This document shows positions 1-8,257 of a stretch of 64,000 nucleotides of DNA, one piece after another. This DNA comes from Glycocaulis alkaliphilus (GTDB taxonomy: Bacteria > Pseudomonadota > Alphaproteobacteria > Caulobacterales > Maricaulaceae). The stretch is taken from the NCBI RefSeq assembly GCF_004000605.1, contig NZ_CP018911.1, positions 2,523,001 through 2,587,000 on the forward strand, given 5' to 3'. The stretch's first letter is position 1. Every line of letters begins with the position of its first letter. The notes beneath the pieces were generated by a model that was not told the DNA's origin, made no database searches, and was given only the letters and a program-made list of their open reading frames with translations. A program made the translations under genes and the position numbers.

Positions 1-665
1 TCTGGGCGTTTGCCGCCGGACGGCGCTTCAACGAATTTGGGATTACGCCACACCATCAGCGAGGCATGGCCAAGAGAATCAGTATCTTCGGGGTAGTAGT
101 TCTTCAGAACGCCCACCGGCTCAAAGCCCATGCGCATCTGGAAGTTGGAGACCGAATCCTTCACCTCGCGAGCCTCGATGGCGGCCAGATACTCTTCCGG
201 CGTGGGGTAGGCCTTGCGGCGGCGCTTATAGCCGGGCAGCCGCCCGCCAAAGACAACGCCCTTCAGCCCCCAGGCCTGGCAGAGCTGTTTTCTGGCATTG
301 TAGAGGCGCTGGCCAATGCGCAGACGGCGGCGTGTCGGATCAACCGCCACCTCCATGCCGTAGAGCCATTCTCCATCCTCGTCATGGCGCGCCGCATAGC
401 CATTGCCGGTGATCTCCGCCCATGTATGCGGGCTCATCGCCAGCTCTTCGCTGATGATGAAGGTCGCACACCAGCCGACCACATCGCCTTCATATTCCAC
501 GAGAAACTGGCCTTCGGGAAAGGCCTGTATCTGGCCGCGTATCATGCCGGGCAGGTCTGGCGGCAGGTTGGGATAGGCCCGGTCCTGAAGCGCCAGAATC
601 TCCGGCACATCGGCCAGCGTGGCATTACGTACGGTCAGTTTCGCGCTGCGGCGGGTATCGGTCAT
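1..665 (-). CDS. GNAT N-acetyltransferase domain protein, C-terminus outside window
   Basis: The reading frame starts at an ATG (663-665) that overlaps the stop of the upstream amidase gene by 4 nt and stays open to base 1, giving at least 221 residues. It has a GNAT fold pattern: an N-terminal segment starting TVRNATLADVPEI, a central GMEVAVDPTRRRLRIG strand/acetyl-CoA loop and then RLYNARKQL. The sequence resembles the N-terminal half of bifunctional GNAT/carbon-nitrogen hydrolase proteins, so a nitrilase domain may follow left of the window; that is inference. The tight overlap with the N-carbamoylputrescine amidase suggests a role in polyamine or amine metabolism, but the substrate is unknown. 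Confidence 0.8.
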   Translation of the reverse strand, partial: MTDTRRSAKLTVRNATLADVPEILALQDRAYPNLPPDLPGMIRGQIQAFPEGQFLVEYEGDVVGWCATFIISEELAMSPHTWAEITGNGYAARHDEDGEWLYGMEVAVDPTRRRLRIGQRLYNARKQLCQAWGLKGVVFGGRLPGYKRRRKAYPTPEEYLAAIEAREVKDSVSNFQMRMGFEPVGVLKNYYPEDTDSLGHASLMVWRNPKFVEAPSGGKRP

Positions 666-1510
666 GAAAAATGGGGTCCGTATAGATCGGTGCGCCGATC
701 CCGGAAAAAGCCCCAGGCGGCGCGGTGACGGTCAAGGAAGGCACGGTCGAAACGCGCAACCGCTACACCTTGTTCCGTCCGGTCCAGCTCGGACACCACC
801 TCGCCGGTATGATCGCAGATAAAGCTGGTCCCGTAGAAGACCTGGCCGTTCTCGTCGCCCACCCGGTTCGCTGCGGCGATGGGCATCACGTTGGAGACGG
901 CATGGCCCTGCATGGCCCGGCGCCAGCGCGCCGCCGTGTCCAGGCTGTCATCATGGGGCTCAGACCCGATGGCGGTGGGGTAGAGCAAGACTTCGGCGCC
1001 CAGAAGCGCCATGGCACGCGCGGTTTCGGGGAACCACTGGTCCCAGCAAATGCCAACGCCGACGCGGCCATGGCGGGTATTCCACACCTTGAAGCCGGTA
1101 TCGCCGGGACGGAAATAATACTTCTCCTGATAGCCGGGACCGTCGGGGATATGGCTCTTGCGGTAGGTGCCGAGCGCCTTGCCGTCCGCATCCAGCATGA
1201 CCATGGAGTTATAGTAGCGCGGACCGTCGCGCTCGAAGATGGACACCGGGATCACTACCCCCAGCTCGGCAGCCAGCGGCTGCAGCGCGGTCACGCACGG
1301 ATGCTCCAGCGCGGGAAAGGCGGTGCCAAACCAGCGCTCTTCCTGGCTGGTGCAGAAATACGGCCCCTGAAAGAGTTCGGGCGGCAGGATCACTTGCGCG
1401 CCCTTGCCCGCCGCCTCGCGCACGAGGCCCTTCACCGTTTCGATGTTGGCATGCATGTCTTCACCGAACGCGCCTTGCAGCACGCCCAGCGTAATCGTCT
1501 CGTTGGTCAA
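662..1510 (-). CDS. aguB: N-carbamoylputrescine amidase
   Basis: A nitrilase-superfamily enzyme of 282 residues that hydrolyses N-carbamoylputrescine to putrescine, ammonia and CO2 in the cytoplasm. The Glu-Lys-Cys catalytic triad is visible: Glu45 in PPELFQGPYF, Lys118 in YRKSHIPDGPGY and Cys155 in GVGICWDQWFPE. The motif wording and the length match the plant/bacterial AguB (CPA) subfamily rather than generic nitrilases. Agmatine deiminase, the enzyme for the preceding step, lies in the same operon with one gene between. The start is 2 bases after the serine hydrolase stop, and the stop overlaps the GNAT start, so the four genes are probably cotranscribed. Confidence 0.93.
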   Translation of the reverse strand: MTNETITLGVLQGAFGEDMHANIETVKGLVREAAGKGAQVILPPELFQGPYFCTSQEERWFGTAFPALEHPCVTALQPLAAELGVVIPVSIFERDGPRYYNSMVMLDADGKALGTYRKSHIPDGPGYQEKYYFRPGDTGFKVWNTRHGRVGVGICWDQWFPETARAMALLGAEVLLYPTAIGSEPHDDSLDTAARWRRAMQGHAVSNVMPIAAANRVGDENGQVFYGTSFICDHTGEVVSELDRTEQGVAVARFDRAFLDRHRAAWGFFRDRRTDLYGPHFS

Positions 1511-1512
1511 GA

Positions 1513-3243
1513 TCAGTCCTCGTTAAGCTGGTCGAGCCAGTCGCCCGGCCCGTCGCCCGTGCGCAGATCCATCACCGTCGGCCAGAGCCGCCACGGGGCG
1601 CTGGCATCGGCATTCCACAGCGCTATGTAGGCAAATCCGGTCGCCGGTTCCATGACTATCTGCGCGCCATAGCCCGACAAATAGCCCGAATGGGCGATGA
1701 GGGTGCGGTCCCCCCAGCGGTAAATGCGCCAGCCCAGCCCGTAATGGGTCTCCTGCACCCGCCCCGGGAAGCGCCGGTTCAGGCCTTGGGTTTCCCGCGG
1801 GGTGGCCACGTAAGGCGTGAAAATGCGCTCGCGGATTTCGGCCGGTATACCGCCCGTCTCCGAGATATGCGCCTGTGCCCAGGCCATCAGGTCTTCCAGC
1901 GATACGACAGCCGCCGCAGCCGGCGCCACCGCATCATAATTGCTGGCCGGGCTGCCGGCCGTGTCCGTACGGCGTGCCCAGCCACGATGGGGCCGGGCCC
2001 AGCTGGCAGAGCGCGTCAGGTCGCGTTCGGTAAAACCGGCCGTCGTCATGCCGTAGCGGTCAAACAGCCGGCGGCGCACATTGCGCTCATAGCTGGAGCC
2101 CGTCGCCGAGCGCACCACTTCGGCGGCGCCTGAAAACACAATGTTCTGATAGGTGTAGCACTCGCCAACAGCGCAGACCGGATCCAGCAGGGCCGTGTCG
2201 GTGAGGATGGAGTCGATGGTGCGCCCCTCCTCCAGCCGGTTGTCATAGGCGTTGCGTGGCAGGCCGGTGCGGTGCGACACCAGATCCAGCACGGTCGGCT
2301 GGCGGGAATTGTTGACGCGGATCGTCTCCGGTGCCGGATCATCCAGCCGGATGCGGCCCTCATGCTCAAGATGGGCCAGCAATACGCCGGTCATCGTCTT
2401 GGTCAGCGAGGCGGCACGGAACACGGTGCGCGGCGTGATGGGCTCACCCGACCCGGCCGCTGTCTCGCCAGAGGTATAGATAAGCGCCGGGCGGCCCTGC
2501 TCGATAATGGCGACAGCCAGACCGACCACGCGCCGTGAACTGGCCGCCTGATTGAGCCGCACGATCACATCGTCCAGATAGGCAAGGTTGGAATAGAGCG
2601 AGACGCGCGGTTCGCGCGGATTGCTGATCTGGGCCAGCGTCTCGGCCTCATCCACCAGGGTCGGCAAGAGACGCTCAGGCGTGATCTCCCAGACGAACTG
2701 GCCGCCATCGGCGGGCACCGCCACCGGCACCGTGTAGCCGTCGTTGACATAGGCCATGTCGAGCGATTCCGCGATGGCCGCAGCTTCGGCCAGCGCCGCT
2801 TCCGCGTCCAGCTCCGGCGCGCTGGCGATGAATGGGGCCTCTGCCTCCACGCCCGACACCGGCGCGATACGGTAGATGGTTTCGCCCTCGGTCTGTGCAG
2901 CCCCGGCCTCGTCCGCGCCGGGGCGGCGTTCTGGCAGGTGACGTTCCGGCAGCACAGGCGCGGCGTCCAGCCCCATGCCTGCCGCTGCGCCGGCATCGGC
3001 CAGGACATAGACTGCCTCGCCGCCATCGCGCATTTCAGACACGCCTGCAGCCTCGCGCCGCGCCTCGGCAGCGGCGATCAGCGCGTCGGCCTGCTCCATG
3101 GTCAGGCTGGCTTCAGAGGACGGTGCATCATCGGCAGATGCGAGTGCGCTGGCCGTCAGCGCACGCAAGTACGGCACAGGCGGCGCCGCACTGGATGCGG
3201 CCGCCATGGCAAGCGCGGCAAAAGCATAGGCCGTATAGCGCAT
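1513..3243 (-). CDS. Serine hydrolase, beta-lactamase/PBP-type, with long N-terminal extension
   Basis: This 576-residue protein has a likely signal peptide (MRYTAYAFAALAMAAASSAA) and a class C beta-lactamase-like domain in its C-terminal part. SLTK at 279-282 is the SxxK nucleophile motif, YQN at 365-367 is the YxN motif, and HSGYLSGYG near the end takes the KTG-like position. The first 210 or so mature residues are Ala/Glu-rich and show no domain I recognise; most family members have SxxK within the first 100 residues. It probably acts in the periplasm on a peptide or ester. It lies between the agmatine deiminase and carbamoylputrescine amidase genes with gaps of 4 and 2 nt, an odd position for this family; its link to polyamines is unknown. 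Confidence 0.85.
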   Translation of the reverse strand: MRYTAYAFAALAMAAASSAAPPVPYLRALTASALASADDAPSSEASLTMEQADALIAAAEARREAAGVSEMRDGGEAVYVLADAGAAAGMGLDAAPVLPERHLPERRPGADEAGAAQTEGETIYRIAPVSGVEAEAPFIASAPELDAEAALAEAAAIAESLDMAYVNDGYTVPVAVPADGGQFVWEITPERLLPTLVDEAETLAQISNPREPRVSLYSNLAYLDDVIVRLNQAASSRRVVGLAVAIIEQGRPALIYTSGETAAGSGEPITPRTVFRAASLTKTMTGVLLAHLEHEGRIRLDDPAPETIRVNNSRQPTVLDLVSHRTGLPRNAYDNRLEEGRTIDSILTDTALLDPVCAVGECYTYQNIVFSGAAEVVRSATGSSYERNVRRRLFDRYGMTTAGFTERDLTRSASWARPHRGWARRTDTAGSPASNYDAVAPAAAAVVSLEDLMAWAQAHISETGGIPAEIRERIFTPYVATPRETQGLNRRFPGRVQETHYGLGWRIYRWGDRTLIAHSGYLSGYGAQIVMEPATGFAYIALWNADASAPWRLWPTVMDLRTGDGPGDWLDQLNED

Positions 3244-3247
3244 GGGA

Positions 3248-4249
3248 TCAGACCCGCGGCTGGTTGCACGTCACACAATGAAAGGACCCGCCGCCAGACA
3301 GGATATGCGAAGACGGGCTGGCCGCAAGAGTGTGCAACGCAAAGTAAGGTTTCAAAACCTCTAACGCCGCATCGGCGTGCGTGTTAAACGATGGAACTAC
3401 AACGGTTTTCGGCGAAATCACCCAGTTCATGTGAGAGGCGGCCTTTGGCTCGCCCTCCTCGTCCACAACCCGCCCCGGCGAGGGAATGCGCACCACTTTC
3501 AGCTTGCGCCCCTTCGCATCGGCTGCGCTTTCCAGCTGCCGGGCGATGGCATCAAAGATTTTTGCATTGGGGTCATCGCTGCCGCTGGCGCTCTGGCAGG
3601 CGACGATGCCGGGCGCGATGAAGCGGGCGATATTGTCGACATGACCGTCTGTATGATCGCCAATGAGGCCTTCATCGAGCCAGATGACGGTGCTGATCCC
3701 CAGCGCCTCTTTGAGGCGGTCCTCCACCTGCGCTTCGCCAAGACCCGGATTGCGGTTAGCGTTCAGCAGGCACTGGCGCGTGGTGAGAAGCGTGCCCTCG
3801 CCATCAAACTCCAGCGCGCCGCCCTCGCACACCAGATCGATCTCTTTCAGCGTGGCTCCCGCCAGCGCGGCGACGGCAAGACCGATCTGCTGGTCGCCAT
3901 CGAGCTCATACTTGCCGCCCCAGCCATTGAAGCGGAAACGCACTGCCTTCAGCTGGCCGTTCGACACCGCGAACACTGGCCCGGTATCACGCACCCAGAC
4001 ATCGCCGTAAGGATTGCGCACCACCTCGACGGTCTGCCCCAGACGGGCGCGGACATCGCGGGCCGTTTCCTCATTGGCCGCATGCACGGCGACGGCCTGG
4101 CCGCCGCGCACCAGATGGCTGACAAAGCTGGCAAATTCGGCGCGGGCGGGGGCGAGGTTTTCCTCCCACAGATCGCCGTCCGCGGGCCAGCAGGTGTGGA
4201 TCACGCTCTGCGGCACGGTCTCGTGGGGGATGTGAAGATTGGCGGTCAT
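3248..4249 (-). CDS. aguA: Agmatine deiminase
   Basis: Agmatine deiminase (porphyromonas-type peptidylarginine deiminase family) converts agmatine to N-carbamoylputrescine and ammonia. Visible family motifs include WVRDTGPVF, GWGGKYEL, LTTRQCLLNANRNP, GDHTDGHVDNIARF and the C-terminal GGGSFHCVTCNQPR, which carries the catalytic cysteine. I chose the ATG at 4249, which gives MTANLHIPHE and 333 residues. The frame stays open to a GTG at 4300, but those 17 extra residues are not like the family. It is the first gene of the minus-strand operon containing the serine hydrolase, aguB and GNAT genes, so the two-step agmatine-to-putrescine route is complete here. Confidence 0.92.
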   Translation of the reverse strand: MTANLHIPHETVPQSVIHTCWPADGDLWEENLAPARAEFASFVSHLVRGGQAVAVHAANEETARDVRARLGQTVEVVRNPYGDVWVRDTGPVFAVSNGQLKAVRFRFNGWGGKYELDGDQQIGLAVAALAGATLKEIDLVCEGGALEFDGEGTLLTTRQCLLNANRNPGLGEAQVEDRLKEALGISTVIWLDEGLIGDHTDGHVDNIARFIAPGIVACQSASGSDDPNAKIFDAIARQLESAADAKGRKLKVVRIPSPGRVVDEEGEPKAASHMNWVISPKTVVVPSFNTHADAALEVLKPYFALHTLAASPSSHILSGGGSFHCVTCNQPRV

Positions 4250-4337
4250 GAGTGGCCCGGACAGCTGGCGGTGAAAGGCTTTGCCATACCATGCCTGCAC
4301 AGGCGTAGCGATGGGGTTAAGCGGGGGACCTCTTACT

Positions 4338-4429
4338 GAAACCCCGGAAGCGCAAAGCGCTATCCGGGGCCTCTCTCCGCTTCATCCTGCCACAGGTCCC
4401 GGATGGCCCTGCGGGCCTCCGGGATTTCA
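4338..4429 (+). repeat. Two-hairpin intergenic repeat, copy A
   Basis: The first hairpin has outer arms CCCCGGA/TCCGGGG and an inner AGCGC/GCGCT stem. A CCTCTCTCCGCTTCATCCTG linker follows, then a second hairpin with arms CCCGGA/TCCGGG around GGCCC/GGGCC. The copy sits between the agmatine deiminase start and the terminator of the Oar-like receptor. Five more copies occur in this window. Confidence 0.8.
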
Positions 4430-4446
4430 ACGATGTTTCAAAAGAA

Positions 4447-4472
4447 AAGGGCGGCTCAAAAGAGCCGCCCTT
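4447..4472 (-). terminator. Rho-independent terminator of the Oar-like receptor
   Basis: A perfect 11-bp stem (AAGGGCGGCTC with GAGCCGCCCTT) and a 4-nt loop. Read on the minus strand it is followed by a T-rich tract. It starts 31 bases after the receptor stop codon. Confidence 0.85.
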
Positions 4473-4503
4473 CCCAGTCTCAAAGCCCGTAGAGGCGTGG
4501 CTA

Positions 4504-7500
4504 CTAGAACTCGTAGCGCAGGCCCAGACGGATTTTGTAGAGAGAGTTACCAACACTCTCAACACCGGTCGTCTGGTTCGGGTTGAAGCTGTTGTAACGG
4601 TATTGGCAAGCTCCGGCCGTAGCGCAGACGATCGCCGGATCAAAGTTCGCATCGTAAACGAGCGATGCCGGATTGGCGTTGCTAGGCGTAGCCGACGCAC
4701 GCGAGTTCAGGCGGCGGAAGGTCGGATCACCGGTACGAACCAGGTCAGCCGTCACAACCGGCAGGTTGCCGAAATTGCCGCCGCGGGAGTTGTAGCTGCG
4801 GCCCCATTCATTGTTGAGCAGGTTCGGGAAGTTCTCGATATCGATCACGAAGGTCGCACGATTATTCCGGAAACGCTCAACGCCGAAGGAAGCAAACGGC
4901 AGATCCTGCTGGAAGCGCAGGTTCCACAGCTGCTGCCAGGGTGCGTTGGCCGAGTTACGGTCAACGATCTGGCCACGGGTCAGACCGGCATCCGCCACGA
5001 ACTGGTTGAACACCGCCTGGTCGAAGCCGGGGGCGTAGACCACGTTCGGGTCGCTTTCCAGCGGGATGTAGAGCAGATCGGTGCTTGAAGGCGACTGGAC
5101 CGAGTCCAGACCGAAGAGCGGGTTCAGCTGGTTCACCGAGAAGGTGTAGCTGACCGGCTGGCCCGAGCGGATATTGCCGAACACGTCAAAACGTGAGCGC
5201 AGATCACCGAAGAGCTCAGCCTCATACGACAGGTTGATGCCGAACGAGTGACGGGTTTCAAAGACCGAACGGCCTGCAGTCTGGTTGTTACGGTCAACCG
5301 ACAGCTGGTTGTGGAAGTTCGACACCGACACAGACGACGCGCCGGACGCAATCATGTCCACATCCTGGTAGGCATAGGACACATAGAAGCCCAGGCCGTT
5401 GTCGAACTCGTTCGCCAGCGAAACCGAGTAGACCCAGCTGTCGCCGTCATTGACGTTGTAAAGCTCGATGGCGTTCTGGATATTCTCGCCAGCCTGCTGG
5501 TTATAGGCAAGAATATTGGTGTAGACCGGACGGCCGTCAGGCGCGACGCCTACGGGCAGTCCACGCTCGGTCTGGGCCAGATTCCGCCAAGAATAGCCAC
5601 GGTGGATGCTGCCATAAAGCGCCTGAACCTCGATCAGATAGTCGCGGCCAAGATTGAAGCCACCGAAATCAAGGTCAAACTCGTGCTGAACGGTCACGTT
5701 GCCACGCCAGGTCGACGGGACATCGAAGCTCGGGCTGATGACATCAACCGGAGCCGGCGTGGTCAGGTCAGAAGCAGCCACCTGGTCGAGAAGGGGTTGC
5801 GGCACGTTGCGCGGGTCAACACCCGTGAACAGGCCGGACACCGAGAAGTTCTGCGGCAGGTAGTTATTGCCGAACCACACATTGGGGTCACCACCGGCGA
5901 AGAGACCGAAGCCACCTGACACGGTGGTGCGGCTCAGCGCATCCCAGCGGAAGCCGAAGCGCGGCATCAGAATGTCGAGACCGTCAAGGCTGCGGCGGTT
6001 GGCAGCGCCATAGGCCAGATCGAAATCAGGACGGTCCGGCAGGCCGAGATTGTCTTCAAAGCGCTGATAACGCAGACCGAAAGTCAGCTCCAGGTCCGGC
6101 GTCATCTGCCACTGGTCCTGAACAAAGGCTGACCAGGTGGTGTAGTCAACGAACGTGGCCGCATCGACCGCATTCCCGGACGGAGCGCTACGGAACACGA
6201 CGTTGGCAGTACCCGTCGCAATGTCGTTGACCGCGTTGGCACCCTGGAAGTTGAACTGACCACGGCCGTCCTGCAGGAAGAGGTTGTAGAAGGCGTAGTT
6301 GTTGTACTCGCCGCCGAAGCTGATGACGTGATCGCCCCAGATATAGTCACCCTGGCCATAAACAACGAGGCGTTCATCGCTGAACTCGTTGTAGGCGCGT
6401 GAACGGTCACAGCCACCCAGAATGGTGCGCGAGCCGCCGGCGGGGATGTTCACAAGGCCTTCCAGCGGCGTGCCGGCGACGTTCTCCGGCGTAAGCACGA
6501 CGCGGATCTCACCAACTTCACCACCCCGGCAGTTCTGGCCGGGATTGGCTTCCTTGTAGCCAATGCGCAGGGTCGTGGAGAAATTGCTGGTCCAGTTGGA
6601 ATACAGGTGAGCGTTGTAGGCCGTCACCTGACGCGGCGTGTCATACCAGACCGAGCTGAAATTGTTGCCGTTGCTGGTGTTGGTGTCCGTTTCCTGAACG
6701 TCCTGGTAGGACAGGGTCAGGCGGTGGTCGTCCGTGATGTTCCAGTCGATGCGCGCGAAGTAGCGCTCAGCCGTTACCGGGATGGTCGCCACGTCGGGAC
6801 GCGGGCCAACATCAACGCCAAGGCCGCTCTGGATCAGGCCGCGAAGCGCTTCGTGGAAGCCGGGCTGGTAGCCCTGACCGGCGTCAACATTGCTCGGGGC
6901 AACAGGACGGGCCGTTTCGAAGTTTTCGTAGCCCACAAAGAAGAACAGGCGGTCACGGATGATCGGGCCACCCAGCGTGAAGCCGTATTCTTCCTCGGTG
7001 AACGCGTCGGACGGGATGTAGCGGCCGAACGCGGTGTTCGACTGATAGTCATCGCCTGACCGGTAGTAGGACAGCGTACCGGAGAATTCGTTGGTACCGC
7101 CGCGGGTAACGACGTTCACCAGACCGCCGGTGAAGCCGCTCGTGAACACCGAATAATCGGTTGCCACAACGGAGACCGCCTCGACCGTGTCGAGCGAGAG
7201 CGGCGAGCGGTTGGTCGCGTAGGTAGACGTGCTAAGACCAAAATCGTCGGACTGGCTGATGCCGTCGATCACGAACGCGTTGAAGCGCGGGTTGGTACCG
7301 GCAACAGACAGGTTACCGATCGCGCCGGTGGAGTTGGCAAGCGGATCGCGCACCAGCGTGCTGATCAGGTCACGGTTGAAGGACGGCTGGTTGAGGATGT
7401 CCTGGGCGTTGAAGGACGAGCCGGCACCGTTATTGAGGCTGATCGACTGGCCGGCCGTACCGGAGACAACGATGGTCTCGACGTTCTCAATCAGGCGCAG

Positions 7501-7839
7501 CGAGGCGCGGATCGGCGGGTTGGCGCCCGGCGCGAGGCTCAGATTGTCGACCAGATCGCCTTCATAACCGGGCGCGTCGACCGTGATGCGGTAGGGGCCA
7601 CCCACGCGCAGGCCGGACGCGGCAAAGTTGCCGTTGGCGCTGGTGGAGGCAACCGACACGGTGGAAGTCGGAATGTGGATGATCGTCACCGACGCATTGC
7701 CAACCGGCGCGCCAGTTTGATCCACAACAGTGCCGCGCACCTGCGAGGCGGTCTGCTGGGCATGCACGGCGGCTACCGGGGCCATCGCGGCGAGCGCGGC
7801 CACAGAAGCGCCATAAGCGAGCTTCTTGAAGAGTTTCAT
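4504..7839 (-). CDS. Oar-like TonB-dependent outer-membrane receptor
   Basis: An outer-membrane protein of 1111 residues. Residues 1-28 form a signal peptide ending VAAVHAQ. A carboxypeptidase-regulatory-like beta-sandwich follows (about 30-115, starting VRGTVVDQTGAPV), then a plug domain with NAFVIDGISQSDDFG and a large beta-barrel. The chain ends in an aromatic-rich strand with terminal Phe (LGLRYEF), as expected for BAM-dependent barrels. The added N-terminal domain and the length are typical of Oar-like receptors rather than siderophore receptors. The ligand is unknown; large peptides or polysaccharides are possible. The gene is alone in its transcription unit, with a strong terminator downstream and a long upstream region. 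Confidence 0.9.
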   Translation of the reverse strand: MKLFKKLAYGASVAALAAMAPVAAVHAQQTASQVRGTVVDQTGAPVGNASVTIIHIPTSTVSVASTSANGNFAASGLRVGGPYRITVDAPGYEGDLVDNLSLAPGANPPIRASLRLIENVETIVVSGTAGQSISLNNGAGSSFNAQDILNQPSFNRDLISTLVRDPLANSTGAIGNLSVAGTNPRFNAFVIDGISQSDDFGLSTSTYATNRSPLSLDTVEAVSVVATDYSVFTSGFTGGLVNVVTRGGTNEFSGTLSYYRSGDDYQSNTAFGRYIPSDAFTEEEYGFTLGGPIIRDRLFFFVGYENFETARPVAPSNVDAGQGYQPGFHEALRGLIQSGLGVDVGPRPDVATIPVTAERYFARIDWNITDDHRLTLSYQDVQETDTNTSNGNNFSSVWYDTPRQVTAYNAHLYSNWTSNFSTTLRIGYKEANPGQNCRGGEVGEIRVVLTPENVAGTPLEGLVNIPAGGSRTILGGCDRSRAYNEFSDERLVVYGQGDYIWGDHVISFGGEYNNYAFYNLFLQDGRGQFNFQGANAVNDIATGTANVVFRSAPSGNAVDAATFVDYTTWSAFVQDQWQMTPDLELTFGLRYQRFEDNLGLPDRPDFDLAYGAANRRSLDGLDILMPRFGFRWDALSRTTVSGGFGLFAGGDPNVWFGNNYLPQNFSVSGLFTGVDPRNVPQPLLDQVAASDLTTPAPVDVISPSFDVPSTWRGNVTVQHEFDLDFGGFNLGRDYLIEVQALYGSIHRGYSWRNLAQTERGLPVGVAPDGRPVYTNILAYNQQAGENIQNAIELYNVNDGDSWVYSVSLANEFDNGLGFYVSYAYQDVDMIASGASSVSVSNFHNQLSVDRNNQTAGRSVFETRHSFGINLSYEAELFGDLRSRFDVFGNIRSGQPVSYTFSVNQLNPLFGLDSVQSPSSTDLLYIPLESDPNVVYAPGFDQAVFNQFVADAGLTRGQIVDRNSANAPWQQLWNLRFQQDLPFASFGVERFRNNRATFVIDIENFPNLLNNEWGRSYNSRGGNFGNLPVVTADLVRTGDPTFRRLNSRASATPSNANPASLVYDANFDPAIVCATAGACQYRYNSFNPNQTTGVESVGNSLYKIRLGLRYEF

Positions 7840-8257
7840 GGGATAGGTCCCCCTGGATCGACCAAAATGAAGCGAAGCCCGCCGGAATACGGGCGTTCGG
7901 GGGACCGCTTACGAGCGCTGGGAGTCGGTTCGGTGACACAAGTGTGAAGGTTTTATTTCAACGCTACCGATTTATTAACAGCCCGTTAGGATGCATACGG
8001 ATGCTGTAACGGGCCGACAGCCATGGAAATTCAAGCCTGTGCGGGAATTTCGAGCCGCCGGTTATGCGTTTGAGACATCCGCTGATCGATGCCGGACTGC
8101 ACCGCTCCTGCAGCGACATCTCAGGCACCGTGACTTCTGCGCAACGCCTCTCCTGATCGCCACCTGCAGCAATAACCGCAAGCCAGGTGCGCTGGTGGCG
8201 GTTAGGCTTTATGTAGGAATGACCCCGACGTCACTGTCTGCCCGGCCCGACACAATA
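7840..8257. other. Divergent intergenic region, no gene seen
   Basis: About 420 bases separate the divergent receptor and glycosyltransferase genes and should hold both promoters. A T/A-rich patch at about 7940-7985 suits the receptor promoter. The glycosyltransferase frame is open back to 7991, but that part has no similarity to the family. An imperfect dyad AACCGC...GCGGTT lies near 8176-8205. I see no known riboswitch or operator. Confidence 0.4.

Noticed and set aside
4338-4429. The two-hairpin repeat as a structured RNA gene or riboswitch
   Set aside because: Copies occur at gene 3' ends in both orientations, which fits a dispersed palindromic repeat better than a leader RNA.
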